Assembly (NCBI RefSeq): GCF_046292685.1
Contig: NZ_JBKBQM010000001.1
Span: forward strand, 86,718-150,717
From: Wagnerdoeblera sp046292685
Lineage (GTDB): Bacteria; Pseudomonadota; Alphaproteobacteria; Rhodobacterales; Rhodobacteraceae
Reading direction: 5' to 3'
Length of the DNA stretch: 64,000 nucleotides
Notes under the pieces: generated by a model
What the model was told of the DNA's origin: nothing
Databases searched by the model: none
Seen by the model: the letters and a program-made list of their open reading frames with translations, nothing else
Translations under genes and position numbers: made by a program
Shown here: one piece after another, positions 1-7,947 of the stretch
How positions within the stretch are numbered: position 1 is the stretch's first letter
How the letters are laid out: every line of letters begins with the position of its first letter

Positions 1-654
1 GACGCTGGCCGGGTCGGGCAGGTCGGCCTGCCACAGGCGCGATTCCGCGGCCCAGTCGCGTTCCATCGCGCTGCCCGTGCCGGTGATCGCAACGCAGGAC
101 ACCGAACGCGAGGTGCGCCCGTAGCCGCCCGAAAACCCGTTGGTCGCCGCCAGATGAAACGCCCGGCGCGCATAGCTGGCACTGGCGCTGTCCACCTGGG
201 TGATGCCGGCGTGGCTGCGGGCCGCGGCCTCGGCGGCCAGCGCATCGGCCTGCAGGTCGGCCGGCGCGGGTTCGGGGGCGGGGTCGGCCAGTTCCAGCGC
301 TGCCAGATCCCACCCTCGCGCCAGTTGCTCCGGCGCGGCCAGCCCGGCAAAGGGGTCTTCGGGCGCCTCGCGCGCCATCGCCACCGCGCGTTCGGCCAGC
401 TCGGCCATCACCCGCTGCGACACGTCGCTGGCCGACACGCAGGCCTGCCGCCGCCCGATCAGCACGCGCAGGCCGATGTCCACGCCTTCGGACCGTTCCG
501 CCTGTTCCAGTCGCCCGCCCCGCACGTCGATCGAGACCGACTGCCCTGCCACCGCCACCGCATCGGCGCTTTCCGCACCGGCCTTGCGGGCAATGTCCAG
601 CATCGTCTGCGTCAGGCGTTCCAGGGCTGCGGAATCGAGGCGGGCATCTGTCAT
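1..654 (-). CDS. pmbA: PmbA/TldE-family metalloprotease-associated protein (3' part outside window)
   Basis: The visible 218 codons are the N-terminal half of a PmbA/TldE protein; the rest lies beyond the left edge. The translation has the family's N-terminal pattern: a helix (ERLTQTMLDIARKAGAESA), then VSIDVRGGRLEQAERSEG and DIGLRVLIGRRQACVSASD. PmbA (TldE) pairs with TldD to form a hollow heterodimeric zinc protease that digests unfolded peptides and matures some modified peptides; the metal site is carried by TldD, so none is expected here. The ATG at 654 follows a GAAAGG element and is the natural start. Family assignment is from recognised motifs; TldD itself is less likely because its N-terminus differs. 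Confidence 0.85.
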   Translation of the reverse strand, partial: MTDARLDSAALERLTQTMLDIARKAGAESADAVAVAGQSVSIDVRGGRLEQAERSEGVDIGLRVLIGRRQACVSASDVSQRVMAELAERAVAMAREAPEDPFAGLAAPEQLARGWDLAALELADPAPEPAPADLQADALAAEAAARSHAGITQVDSASASYARRAFHLAATNGFSGGYGRTSRSVSCVAITGTGSAMERDWAAESRLWQADLPDPASV

Positions 655-721
655 CGCAAGGGGGCCTTTCCATATGCCCCCCCGAGGTAACGCGCCGCCC
701 CCCGGCTGTCCAGCCGCCGGG

Positions 722-2206
722 TTACTGGATGCGCTGGCCGTTGGCCAGGATCTGGCCTTCGGGGGTGATCTCCAGCTTCGAGGTCAGCGTATCGGGCCCC
801 GCGCCGGGCCGGGCAAACATCGCCAGCATCGCGCGCACCAGCATCACCTGATCCGGCGGCACCACGCCCAGCGCCACCAGCCGGTCCAGCAGCGTGTTGC
901 CGCCCGTCAGCGTCAGCTCGGCACTGCCCGCGGGGCGCGGCATGCCGCCGAAGGTTTCGGTATCGGTGTTGTCAAAGGCAAAGGCGCCGGTCCCGGTCAG
1001 GTCGGCGCCGGCCGCCTTCAGCTGCAAGGCGTTGATCGTGACGCTTTCGAACTGGCCGGGGGCGCCTTCGCCTTGCGCCTCGGGGCTGGTCAGGTCGTGG
1101 AACAGCTGCACCTTGCCGCTGGTGTCCAGCACCAGCGTGGCCGGGTCGCGCGGCAGGCTGGCGGCCGGATCCAGCATCGACCAGATCTCGTCCGGCAGGC
1201 CCAGGTCCACCAGCCGCAGCAGCAGCGCGAAATCGGCCGCGGTGTCGCTGCGGGTCAATGGCATCGTCAGGCCCATCGTGTATTCCCCGAGCGTGACGGT
1301 CAGCTGCGGAAACGGAATGTCCGACCCGGCCAGCGTCACTTCGGCGCCCGTGACCGTGCCGCGATAGGACAGGCCGGCCGGGTCCAGCCCGAATTCCACC
1401 CCGCTGCCGGCCGCGCGCCCTGCCACCGAACTGGTCTTGCCCTTGTCGTCGACGTCGAAGGCGAACTCGATGGGCCCGGTGCCATAGCTGCCCTTGCCGG
1501 TCAGGCCGGCGGTCATGGCCTGCGCCAGCGCCTGCGGCATCGCGCCCTGAAAGCTCGATTGCAGCGCCTCGGCGCCCAGCGACAGGTCGAAGGTGCCTTC
1601 GCCTTCGGGGTTTTCGGCCGAAACCGCCAGCTCCAGTGCCTCGGCCGACAGGTCCGAGGCCAGGCCCATCGGGTCGCCGGGCAGGGTGCGCGCCGATCCG
1701 GCCAGGCCGCGCAGCGTCACCGTCATGTCCAGCGGCATTTCCTTGCCATCGACCCTGGGGGCCGACATGCCGATGGTCAGCGCAGCGGCCGAGAAATCGT
1801 AGGTCAGCGCCTCGGGCGTGCCCGAGACGACGGCGGTGTAACCGTCCTGCTCCAGCGACAGCGCCATTTCCACCGGCTCGCTGTCGGGCTCGGTCACCGT
1901 CATGGTGATGTCGAAGGCGGGCTCCAGCGTGATGTCCACCGTGCCGTCGCCCCGGTCGCGCAGCACGACCCGGCCCATCGGGGCGCGCATCGCGTGGGTT
2001 TCTGCCAACATGGTGGCCAGCACGCCGTCCAGCACCAGCCGGTTGCCATCGCGGCGTTCGGCGGTGGCGGTCAGCGTATAGCCCATGTCGCCGGCCAGCC
2101 CCTTCCACGCGGTCCAGACCTGTTCGGGGGTGACCTGCGCGGCAGCGGGCCCGGCCGCAAGGGTGGCGGCGAAGGCGGCAACAATGACAGGGCGCAAGGC
2201 GGGCAT
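722..2206 (-). CDS. DUF2125-type exported protein
   Basis: A 494-residue protein opening with a typical signal peptide (MPALRPVIVAAFAATLAAGP, cleavage near AAAQ). The body is rich in short beta-prone segments with many Thr/Asp/Gly and no catalytic motif that I recognise, matching the DUF2125 family found mainly in Rhodobacteraceae. The start at 2206 is preferred over an upstream in-frame ATG at 2266 because it is preceded by AAAGGA and places the signal peptide at the N-terminus. It probably acts in the periplasm or is loosely envelope-associated; function is unknown. It is divergent from the SDR gene at 2330. Confidence 0.75.
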   Translation of the reverse strand: MPALRPVIVAAFAATLAAGPAAAQVTPEQVWTAWKGLAGDMGYTLTATAERRDGNRLVLDGVLATMLAETHAMRAPMGRVVLRDRGDGTVDITLEPAFDITMTVTEPDSEPVEMALSLEQDGYTAVVSGTPEALTYDFSAAALTIGMSAPRVDGKEMPLDMTVTLRGLAGSARTLPGDPMGLASDLSAEALELAVSAENPEGEGTFDLSLGAEALQSSFQGAMPQALAQAMTAGLTGKGSYGTGPIEFAFDVDDKGKTSSVAGRAAGSGVEFGLDPAGLSYRGTVTGAEVTLAGSDIPFPQLTVTLGEYTMGLTMPLTRSDTAADFALLLRLVDLGLPDEIWSMLDPAASLPRDPATLVLDTSGKVQLFHDLTSPEAQGEGAPGQFESVTINALQLKAAGADLTGTGAFAFDNTDTETFGGMPRPAGSAELTLTGGNTLLDRLVALGVVPPDQVMLVRAMLAMFARPGAGPDTLTSKLEITPEGQILANGQRIQ

Positions 2207-2329
2207 GACCGATCCTTTCGGGAAAATGCTTTGATCCAGCATCCTGCCTCGGCCGCGGGCGGTCAAGCCGGTTGCGGCGGCGCGGGGGCGGGCCTAACCT
2301 TGCCTGCGCATTCGACGAAGGGGAACGGG

Positions 2330-3085
2330 ATGACGGAACTTTCCGGGCGGCTGGTGGCAATTACCGGCGCGGCGCGCGGCATCGGGGCGGCGGCGGCGCG
2401 GGCCTTTGCCGGGCAAGGGGCGCGGGTGGCGCTGATCTCGCGCGATGCGGCGCGGCTGGGCGCGCTGGCGGCCGAACTGGGGCCCGATGCGCTGGCGCTG
2501 CCGTGCGACGTGGCCGATGCGGCGGCGCTGGCGGCGGCGCTGGCCCGGGCCGAGGCCGCCTTCGGCCCGCTGGAGGTGCTGGTGAACAACGCCGGCGTGG
2601 TGGACCCCATCGCGCCCATCGCCACCGCCGACCCGGCCGCTTTCGCCCGCACGCTGGCGGTGAACGTGGCGGGCGTTTTCAACGGCATGCACGCGGCCTT
2701 GCCCGGCATGATCGCCCGCGGGCGCGGCACGATCCTGACCATCGGGTCGGGGGCGGCCTACAACCCGCTCGAAGGCTGGGCGGCCTATTGTTCCTCCAAG
2801 GCTGCGGCGCTGATGCTGACCCGCGCCGCGCATCTGGAGGCGGGCGGCGCCGGGGTTCGGGTGATCTCGCTGTCGCCGGGCACGGTGGCCACCGACATGC
2901 AGGCGCAGATCCGCGCCTCGGGCATCAACCCGGTCAGCCAGCTGGACTGGTCGGTGCATATCCCGCCCGAATGGCCGGCGCAGGCGCTGGTCTGGCTGTG
3001 CGGCCCGGGGGGCGAGGCTTACCGCGGTGGCGAATGTTCCCTGCGGGACGAGGCGGTGCGGCGCGCGGTGGGGCTGGTGGCATGA
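2330..3085 (+). CDS. Short-chain dehydrogenase/reductase (SDR)
   Basis: A 251-residue classical SDR. Visible motifs in order: the dinucleotide-binding glycine motif TGAARGIG (residues 12-19), the NNAG structural motif, the catalytic Ser in ITIGSGAAY-like context, and the YCSSK catalytic Tyr/Lys pair. After the loop SPGTVATDM the C-terminus is slightly short but complete. The family reduces or oxidises alcohol/ketone groups with NAD(P)H; the substrate cannot be deduced. Its stop overlaps the start of the next gene (ATGA), so it is co-translated with a crotonase-fold protein, which hints at acyl-CoA or alicyclic acid metabolism. Confidence 0.85.
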   Translation: MTELSGRLVAITGAARGIGAAAARAFAGQGARVALISRDAARLGALAAELGPDALALPCDVADAAALAAALARAEAAFGPLEVLVNNAGVVDPIAPIATADPAAFARTLAVNVAGVFNGMHAALPGMIARGRGTILTIGSGAAYNPLEGWAAYCSSKAAALMLTRAAHLEAGGAGVRVISLSPGTVATDMQAQIRASGINPVSQLDWSVHIPPEWPAQALVWLCGPGGEAYRGGECSLRDEAVRRAVGLVA

Positions 3086-3699
3086 TCCGGGTCGAAACCG
3101 AAGGCGGCCTCTGGGTGGTGACGCTGGACCGGCCGGAAAAGGCGAACTCGCTGACCGGGGCGATGCTGGCATCCTTGCGCGACGTGGCGCGCAGTGCGGC
3201 GGCCGACGGGGCGGCGGTGCTGGTGCTGACCGGGGCAGGCCACGTGTTTTCCGCCGGGGCCGACCTGGACGAGGCGCGGGCGGGGCTGGCGACCTCGGAT
3301 CTGTGGGAGGAGGTTTCGGCCGCGATCGCCGAGTTTCCCGGCCTGACGGTGGCGGCGCTGAACGGCACGCTGGCCGGCGGGGCGATGGGCATGGTGCTGG
3401 CCTGCGACCTGCGGCTAGCGGTGCCGGGGGCGCGGTTCTTTTACCCGGTGATGCGGCTGGGCTTTCTGCCGCAACCGTCCGATCCGGGGCGGCTGGTGGC
3501 GCTGGTCGGGCCGGCGCGGGCGAAGATGATCCTGATGGGCGGGCAGAAGATCCCGGCCGACGAGGCGCTGGCCTGGGGGCTGGTGGACCGGCTGGTGCCG
3601 CCCGAGGCGCTGATGGCCAGCGTGCGCGAGGTGGCGGCCGACGTGCTGGCCGCCCGGACCGGGCATGCGGCGGCGATCAAGGCGATGATCCGGGGCTGA
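3082..3699 (+). CDS. Short enoyl-CoA hydratase/isomerase (crotonase) family protein
   Basis: A 205-residue crotonase-fold protein. The N-terminus (VVTLDRPEKANSLT) and both oxyanion-hole segments (FSAGADLDEA and NGTLAGGAMGMVLACDLRLA) are intact, so acyl-CoA binding is plausible. Typical enoyl-CoA hydratases run to about 255-265 residues; this one stops right after the helix EALAWGLVDRLVPPEAL and KAMIRG, and lacks most of the C-terminal helical subdomain used for trimer packing. There is no sign of a frameshift, since the following intergenic sequence is unrelated. It overlaps the SDR stop by four bases and probably works on the same CoA ester. Exact reaction unknown. Confidence 0.75.
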   Translation: MIRVETEGGLWVVTLDRPEKANSLTGAMLASLRDVARSAAADGAAVLVLTGAGHVFSAGADLDEARAGLATSDLWEEVSAAIAEFPGLTVAALNGTLAGGAMGMVLACDLRLAVPGARFFYPVMRLGFLPQPSDPGRLVALVGPARAKMILMGGQKIPADEALAWGLVDRLVPPEALMASVREVAADVLAARTGHAAAIKAMIRG

Positions 3700-3792
3700 G
3701 CCGCCTTGCCTTCGGCCGCCCGGCAAGGTAGGCGCGCGGCGTTTGCCCGGCAGTGGCCCGGCGCAAGGCAACCCGGCAAGGAGGGGGCGAGG

Positions 3793-4512
3793 ATGGCATC
3801 CGACGACAGGTTGATCGTGGCGCTGGACGTGCCGAACATTCTGGACGGGCTGGACCTGGCGCGCCGGATCGGCGATGCTGCGGGCTTTTACAAGATCGGG
3901 CTGGGGATGCTGACGGGCGGCGGGCTGGCGCTGGCCAACGAGCTGAAGCAGGAGCAGGGCAAGCGCATCTTTCTCGACCTCAAGCTGTTCGACATCGGGG
4001 CGACGGTGGAGGCGGCGGTGCGGGGGCTGGCGCAATACGAGCCCGATTTCCTGACCGTGCACGGCGACCCGCAGGTGGTGCGGGCGGCGGCGGCGGGCAA
4101 GGCGGGCAAGCCGACCCGGATCCTGGCCGTGACCATCCTGACCTCGCTGGACCGGGCCGACCTGGACGCCAACCTGATCCGGCCCGGCGACCTGCGCGAG
4201 ATCGCGCTGGAACGGGCCGCCCGGGCGCTGGAGGCGGGCGCCGACGGCGTGATCGCCAGCCCGCAGGAAGCCGCCATGATCCGGGCCTTGCCGCAGGCGG
4301 CGGGCAAGCTGATCGTGACGCCGGGGGTGCGGCCTGCGGGGGCGGCGGCGGGCGACCAGAAGCGGGTGGCGACGCCGGCGCAGGCGGTGGCCGACGGGGC
4401 CGACCATATCGTGGTGGGTCGCCCGGTCTGGCAGGCCGCAGACCCGCGCGCGGCGGTGCTGGCGATCAATGCCGAGCTGGCCAACCCGCAGGCCCGGCAC
4501 CCCAACCGCTGA
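3793..4512 (+). CDS. pyrF: Orotidine 5'-phosphate decarboxylase
   Basis: A 239-residue enzyme that converts OMP to UMP in pyrimidine synthesis in the cytosol. The N-terminal strand LIVALDVPN, the catalytic Lys/Asp network FLDLKLFDIGATV, and the C-terminal phosphate loop TPGVRP with HIVVGRPVW are all present in the expected order and at full length. The start at 3793 follows AAGGAGGGGGCGAGG; an earlier in-frame ATG at 3706 lacks such a site and would add an unlikely extension. The gene stands alone, about 90 bp after the crotonase gene and upstream of a 320-bp GC-rich spacer. Confidence 0.95.
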   Translation: MASDDRLIVALDVPNILDGLDLARRIGDAAGFYKIGLGMLTGGGLALANELKQEQGKRIFLDLKLFDIGATVEAAVRGLAQYEPDFLTVHGDPQVVRAAAAGKAGKPTRILAVTILTSLDRADLDANLIRPGDLREIALERAARALEAGADGVIASPQEAAMIRALPQAAGKLIVTPGVRPAGAAAGDQKRVATPAQAVADGADHIVVGRPVWQAADPRAAVLAINAELANPQARHPNR

Positions 4513-4832
4513 GCCCCGCCCCGCCCGTCCCTGCGAGGGACAGGATCCCACCCCATGTTTTTCAATGGGTTGGCGGCGCGTTTTAACGAATGCGCAACCT
4601 TTGGCCCTGTCTGCCGCCGCCCGAACAACCGCCCCTGCCCGGTGGTGCAGGCCCCGGTGTGACGCCCCCGCGCCAGGGCGGGGGGTGCGGGGGGCAGAGC
4701 CCCCCGCCCGGCCCAAGGCCGGGGGGCGCCCCGCCGGGGCGCCGCACGGGTGCGGGAGCCTTCCGCTGCCCTGCCCTGACCTGCCCTGCGCAACGGCGGC
4801 GGCGGGCGAACGCCCGGCCCGGCCCGGCCCGC
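4513..4832. other. Gene-free GC-rich spacer between pyrF and a convergent gene
   Basis: About 320 bases with no credible coding sequence. The downstream half is a run of inverted G/C tracts, including the hairpin at 4687-4707 listed separately and a second block around 4715-4745 (GGCCGGGGGGC / GCCCCGCCGGGGC). It separates converging genes, so a bidirectional transcription-termination or REP-like role is plausible. No U-tract is attached. Confidence 0.4.
4687..4707. repeat. Dispersed intergenic hairpin, copy with GCGGGGGG arms
   Basis: Perfect 8-bp inverted repeat GCGGGGGG/CCCCCCGC around the loop CAGAG. Identical arms recur at 10344-10366 and 38894-38916, in each case between genes, so this belongs to the repeat family described in the findings. 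Confidence 0.6.
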
Positions 4833-5585
4833 TCAGCGGCAGGAATTGCGGGCAAAGACGGTCTTGTCGTCCTGCTTGAGGATATAGCCCTGGCCGGCGG
4901 CGCCTTGCACGCCGCACCACAGCCGGCCTTCGCCATCCTCGGCGCAGAAGCCGGCATCGAGGCAGGTGCCCGGCTCGACGCGCCCCACGACCTGCGAGCC
5001 TTGCGTGGTGCCCTGGTCGCGCAGGTTCATGCGGGTCAGCACCTGAAGCTTGCCGCCTTCGGGCGGGCCGAGGTCGGCCTGATCCACACAGGCGCCTTCC
5101 TGCCCGGCGTAGACGAGGCAATCGCCCGGCGCGGGCACGGCGGCCAGCGGTTCGTCGGCCGCGGCCTCGGGGTCGTCCTCGATGGTCACGGGGGCCTCGC
5201 CGGTCAGAAGGCCGGTGCCCGGATCGGTGATGCCGCGCGGGCCCGAGCGGTGTTCCAGCCGCAAGGCGCCGCCGCCGCGCAGGGTGCCGGTGAACACCCC
5301 GTCGTCGCTGCGCGTGACCTGGCCCACCAGATCGACCCCGGACAGGGTGGAATAGAACACGATCACGGCGCCGTCCTCGTTCAGGGCATAGCCGGTGATG
5401 CGGCCGATGTCGGGGCCGCAATCGGCCTCGCCCCGATCGACGAAGAAGATGCCGTCATCCACCGCTTCGGGCAGAAAGGCCACCTCGCACCCGCCCGATT
5501 CGGCGATCAGCGACCAGCGGCCCGGTTCGGCGGCCGCCACGGCAGACGGAAGAAAGGCCAGCAAGGCCAAGGCGATAGCGCGCAT
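4833..5585 (-). CDS. Secreted protein with C-terminal SH3-like domain
   Basis: A 250-residue exported protein with signal peptide MRAIALALLAFLPSAVAAAE. Residues about 22-125 form a beta-rich domain with one cysteine pair (GGCEV and EADCGP) that resembles small lipocalin-like/AprI-Inh-type barrels, but this is only a fold-level impression. After an acidic linker (EDDPEAAADEP) the last ~80 residues (GKLQVLTRMNLRDQGTTQGS, VVGRVEPGTCLDAGFC, GYILKQD) look like a bacterial SH3b domain with extra cysteines, consistent with cell-wall or protein binding in the periplasm. Function unknown. It lies downstream of the NfeD gene in the same direction. Confidence 0.7.
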   Translation of the reverse strand: MRAIALALLAFLPSAVAAAEPGRWSLIAESGGCEVAFLPEAVDDGIFFVDRGEADCGPDIGRITGYALNEDGAVIVFYSTLSGVDLVGQVTRSDDGVFTGTLRGGGALRLEHRSGPRGITDPGTGLLTGEAPVTIEDDPEAAADEPLAAVPAPGDCLVYAGQEGACVDQADLGPPEGGKLQVLTRMNLRDQGTTQGSQVVGRVEPGTCLDAGFCAEDGEGRLWCGVQGAAGQGYILKQDDKTVFARNSCR

Positions 5586-5670
5586 CGAAACCCCCTTGAA
5601 GGCCGCGCCGGGGCGGCGCTTGCGCGCGCAGTGTCGCGGCGCTTGCCGGCGGGGTCAAGCGCGGGGCGGT

Positions 5671-5937
5671 TCAGTTGTCGTTGATGTCGCGCGTGATGAC
5701 CTTGACCTGTCCGGCGCGGCGGCCCAGCAGGCGGCGCATCGCCGCCCAGGCCGCCAGCGACAGCGCCCCGAAGGCCGCCAGCGCCACCGGAAACGACCAG
5801 ACCCAGCCCAGCGCCACCAGCGCCCCGGTGGCCACCGCGCCCAGCGCAAAGCCGAGGAACACATAGCCGGGGGCCAGCAGTTCCAGCACACCGATGGCCA
5901 CGCCGGCGGCAACCCACATCCACCACGCCTGCCACAT
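5671..5937 (-). CDS. NfeD-like membrane protein
   Basis: An 88-residue protein with two to three hydrophobic segments (WMWVAAGVAIGVLELLAPGY, GALVALGWVWSFPVALAAFG) and a short cytosolic tail. This is the short NfeD type, which is routinely encoded next to stomatin/SPFH proteins and is thought to form membrane complexes with them. The partner SPFH gene ends only four bases upstream, so the two are cotranscribed. The start at 5937 (MWQAWW) is chosen because an upstream in-frame ATG would lie inside the SPFH gene. Confidence 0.8.
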   Translation of the reverse strand: MWQAWWMWVAAGVAIGVLELLAPGYVFLGFALGAVATGALVALGWVWSFPVALAAFGALSLAAWAAMRRLLGRRAGQVKVITRDINDN

Positions 5938-5941
5938 GGCC

Positions 5942-6814
5942 CTAGCGCCCCCGAAGCAGCTTGAACGCATCGCCGAAGGCGGCAACCGCATCGGCCGGCA
6001 GGATGATGGTCTGCTTGCCGGGGCCTTGCGCCACCGAGGCCAGCGCCTCGACCTGTTTCAGCGCGACCTGGTATTGCGCCGCCTCCAGCCCGTTTTCGCG
6101 GATCGCCTCGGCCACCACGCGGGTGGCGTAGGCCTCGGCATCGGCCTGGATGCGGCGGGCCTTGGCCACCTGTTCGGCGGCGTAAAGTTCGGCATCGGCG
6201 GCCAGTTCGACGGCGCGCTTCTTGCCTTCGGCCTCGGTCACCTGGGCGCGGCGGGCGCGTTCGGCGTTGAGCTGTTGCAGCATGGCGGCGCGGGTCGCCT
6301 CGTCGAGGTTGACGTCGAGGATTTCGGCGCGCGTCACCTCGATGCCCCAGTCGTCCACGACATTGGCCAGGCTTTCGCTGATGCGCGCGATGACGCGGCT
6401 GCGGTTCGACTGCACCTCGTCCAGTTCCATCGTGCCGATTTCGGCGCGCACGATGCCGGCGACGGTGGCGGCGATGGCGCCATCGACATCGCGGATGCGA
6501 TAGACCGTCTTTTCCGGTTCGATGATGCGGTAGAACACCGAGGTTTCCACCTGCACCAGCACGTTGTCGGCGGTGATCGCATCCTGCCGGCTGGACGGCA
6601 GCTGGCGTTCGAGGATGGAGATCCGGTGCGCCACCGTGTCGATGAACGGCACGATCAGGTTGAGCCCCGGGCCCAGCACCGATTGCAGGCGGCCGAAGCG
6701 TTCGACCACGTACTTTTCCGATTGCGGCACCACGCGCACGCCGAGGAACACGGTGACGACCAGCAGCGCGGCCAGGGCAAGCCACACGATGTTGGCCCCG
6801 ATGAAATCTTCCAT
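5942..6814 (-). CDS. SPFH/Band 7 (stomatin-like) membrane protein
   Basis: A 290-residue protein with one N-terminal membrane anchor (IVWLALAALLVVTVFLGV) followed by a Band 7 domain: VVPQSEKYVVERFGR, GLNLIVPFIDTV, and the conserved QVETSVFYRI segment. Downstream lies an Ala/Glu-rich coiled coil (about 170-250) containing ARRAQVTEAEGKKRA, typical of paraslipins/QmcA-like proteins that oligomerise into membrane rings. Start at 6814 follows AAAGGAATT; the ATG at 6841 is nine codons upstream and lacks such a site. With NfeD it likely forms a membrane microdomain module; specific role unknown. Confidence 0.9.
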   Translation of the reverse strand: MEDFIGANIVWLALAALLVVTVFLGVRVVPQSEKYVVERFGRLQSVLGPGLNLIVPFIDTVAHRISILERQLPSSRQDAITADNVLVQVETSVFYRIIEPEKTVYRIRDVDGAIAATVAGIVRAEIGTMELDEVQSNRSRVIARISESLANVVDDWGIEVTRAEILDVNLDEATRAAMLQQLNAERARRAQVTEAEGKKRAVELAADAELYAAEQVAKARRIQADAEAYATRVVAEAIRENGLEAAQYQVALKQVEALASVAQGPGKQTIILPADAVAAFGDAFKLLRGR

Positions 6815-6872
6815 GAGCAATTCCTTTCGGCTTTGCGCCAAGGTGCCGCAGGCCGGAGGATTTGAAAAGGGG

Positions 6873-7325
6873 TCAGGCCGGGTTGCGTTTCCAGACCGAC
6901 CAGTTCAGCGCCGCGGCGATGCTGACCCAGGCGATGTAGGGCACGAACAGCGCCCCCGCGAGCCGGTCGTGCAGGAAGAAGGTGATGCCGGTGGCCGCGA
7001 CCGCCAGCCACAAGAGCACGATCACCACAAAGCCCGCCTGCATGCGGCGCAGGCCGAAGAAGATCGGGGTCCAGAGCGTGTTGAGCGCGATCTGCACCGA
7101 CCACAGCGCCAGCGCCTGCCCGGTGCCGGGCAGGGCCGCCACCCGCGCCCCGGCCCAGGACATGCACAGGTAAAGCACCGTCCAGGTCACCGGGAACACC
7201 CAGTCGGGCGGGGTCCAGGCCGGTTTCGCCAGGCTGCGATACCAGTCGCCGGGCTGGAACACGACGCCGGTGGTGGCGGCGGCACCGCAGGCGGCGAGGT
7301 AGGTCAGGAACAGGCCCCAGTCCAT
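6873..7325 (-). CDS. tspO: TspO/MBR family tryptophan-rich sensory protein
   Basis: A 150-residue protein with five membrane segments and the family's aromatic motifs KPAWTPPDWVFPVTWTVLY and ALNTLWTPIFFGLRR. TspO proteins sit in the outer membrane of Rhodobacter, bind porphyrins, and in R. sphaeroides down-regulate pigment genes under oxygen. Length and all transmembrane segments are complete. It is the second gene of the leftward run after the Smr-domain gene (10-bp gap), so it may be expressed with cell-envelope genes rather than with tetrapyrrole genes. Confidence 0.92.
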   Translation of the reverse strand: MDWGLFLTYLAACGAAATTGVVFQPGDWYRSLAKPAWTPPDWVFPVTWTVLYLCMSWAGARVAALPGTGQALALWSVQIALNTLWTPIFFGLRRMQAGFVVIVLLWLAVAATGITFFLHDRLAGALFVPYIAWVSIAAALNWSVWKRNPA

Positions 7326-7335
7326 GTGTGCCCCT

Positions 7336-7944
7336 TTACCGGCTTCGTTTGAGATAGACGTAGAAGGCCCCCGACCCGCCGTGCCGCAGGTGCGCCTCGG
7401 CGATCTGGAGCACCGCGCCGCGCAGGGGCGGCAGCGCCAGCCAGTGCGGCACCTGGTGGCGCAGCGCGCCGAAGCGGGTGGGAATCGGGCCGCCGCGGTC
7501 GCGGTCCTTGCCCTTGCCGGTAATCACCAGCACCAGCCGCAGCCCGGCAGACTGGGCGTTGAGCACGAAGCGGATCAGCTCGGGGTGCGCCTCGGCCAGG
7601 GTCAGGCCGTGCAGGTCCAGCCGCGCCTCGGGCATCAGCTTGCCGCGGCGCATGGCCTTGTGGGTGGCGGCGTCCATCCGCAGGGGGTGGGCGGCGATCT
7701 GCTGGCCGATGGGGGGGGCGAGGTCGTGCCGCGCCGGCGGCTGCGGCGCGCGGGCGCCGATGCGAAAGGCCGGCAGGGGGGCCGGCGGGGCGGGTTCTGC
7801 GACCGGCGGCACGGGGGCGGGGGTCGCCGCCGGGGGGGCGGTCTCGGCCTGGCGGGCGCGCGGCGGGTGCAGCGGGCGGGCGGTGCGGGCGACCAGATCC
7901 CAGACTTCCTGTTCTTCGGGGTGCAGGCTGCGGCGGCGGGGCAT
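7336..7944 (-). CDS. Smr-domain protein
   Basis: A 202-residue protein. Residues 1-95 are a Pro/Ala-rich, probably disordered linker. The C-terminal Smr domain is clear: the LDLHG motif (ARLDLHGLTLAEAH), then LVITGKGKDRD, and a final VYLKRSR. Stand-alone Smr domains are RNA/DNA nucleases or nicking enzymes linked in some bacteria to rescue of collided ribosomes or to recombination. The gene begins three bases after the mltA stop codon and is co-transcribed with it, an arrangement common in Rhodobacteraceae. Confidence 0.88.
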   Translation of the reverse strand: MPRRRSLHPEEQEVWDLVARTARPLHPPRARQAETAPPAATPAPVPPVAEPAPPAPLPAFRIGARAPQPPARHDLAPPIGQQIAAHPLRMDAATHKAMRRGKLMPEARLDLHGLTLAEAHPELIRFVLNAQSAGLRLVLVITGKGKDRDRGGPIPTRFGALRHQVPHWLALPPLRGAVLQIAEAHLRHGGSGAFYVYLKRSR

Positions 7945-7947
7945 GGG

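Noticed and set aside
154..3085. Long plus-strand open frames of several hundred codons over the DUF2125 gene
   Set aside because: Repetitive Arg/Gly/His/Pro composition typical of the reverse of a high-GC gene; the opposite strand has a signal peptide and good start.
4513..4832. A CRISPR-like or tandem repeat region
   Set aside because: The repeats are inverted GC tracts of uneven length without regular spacers.
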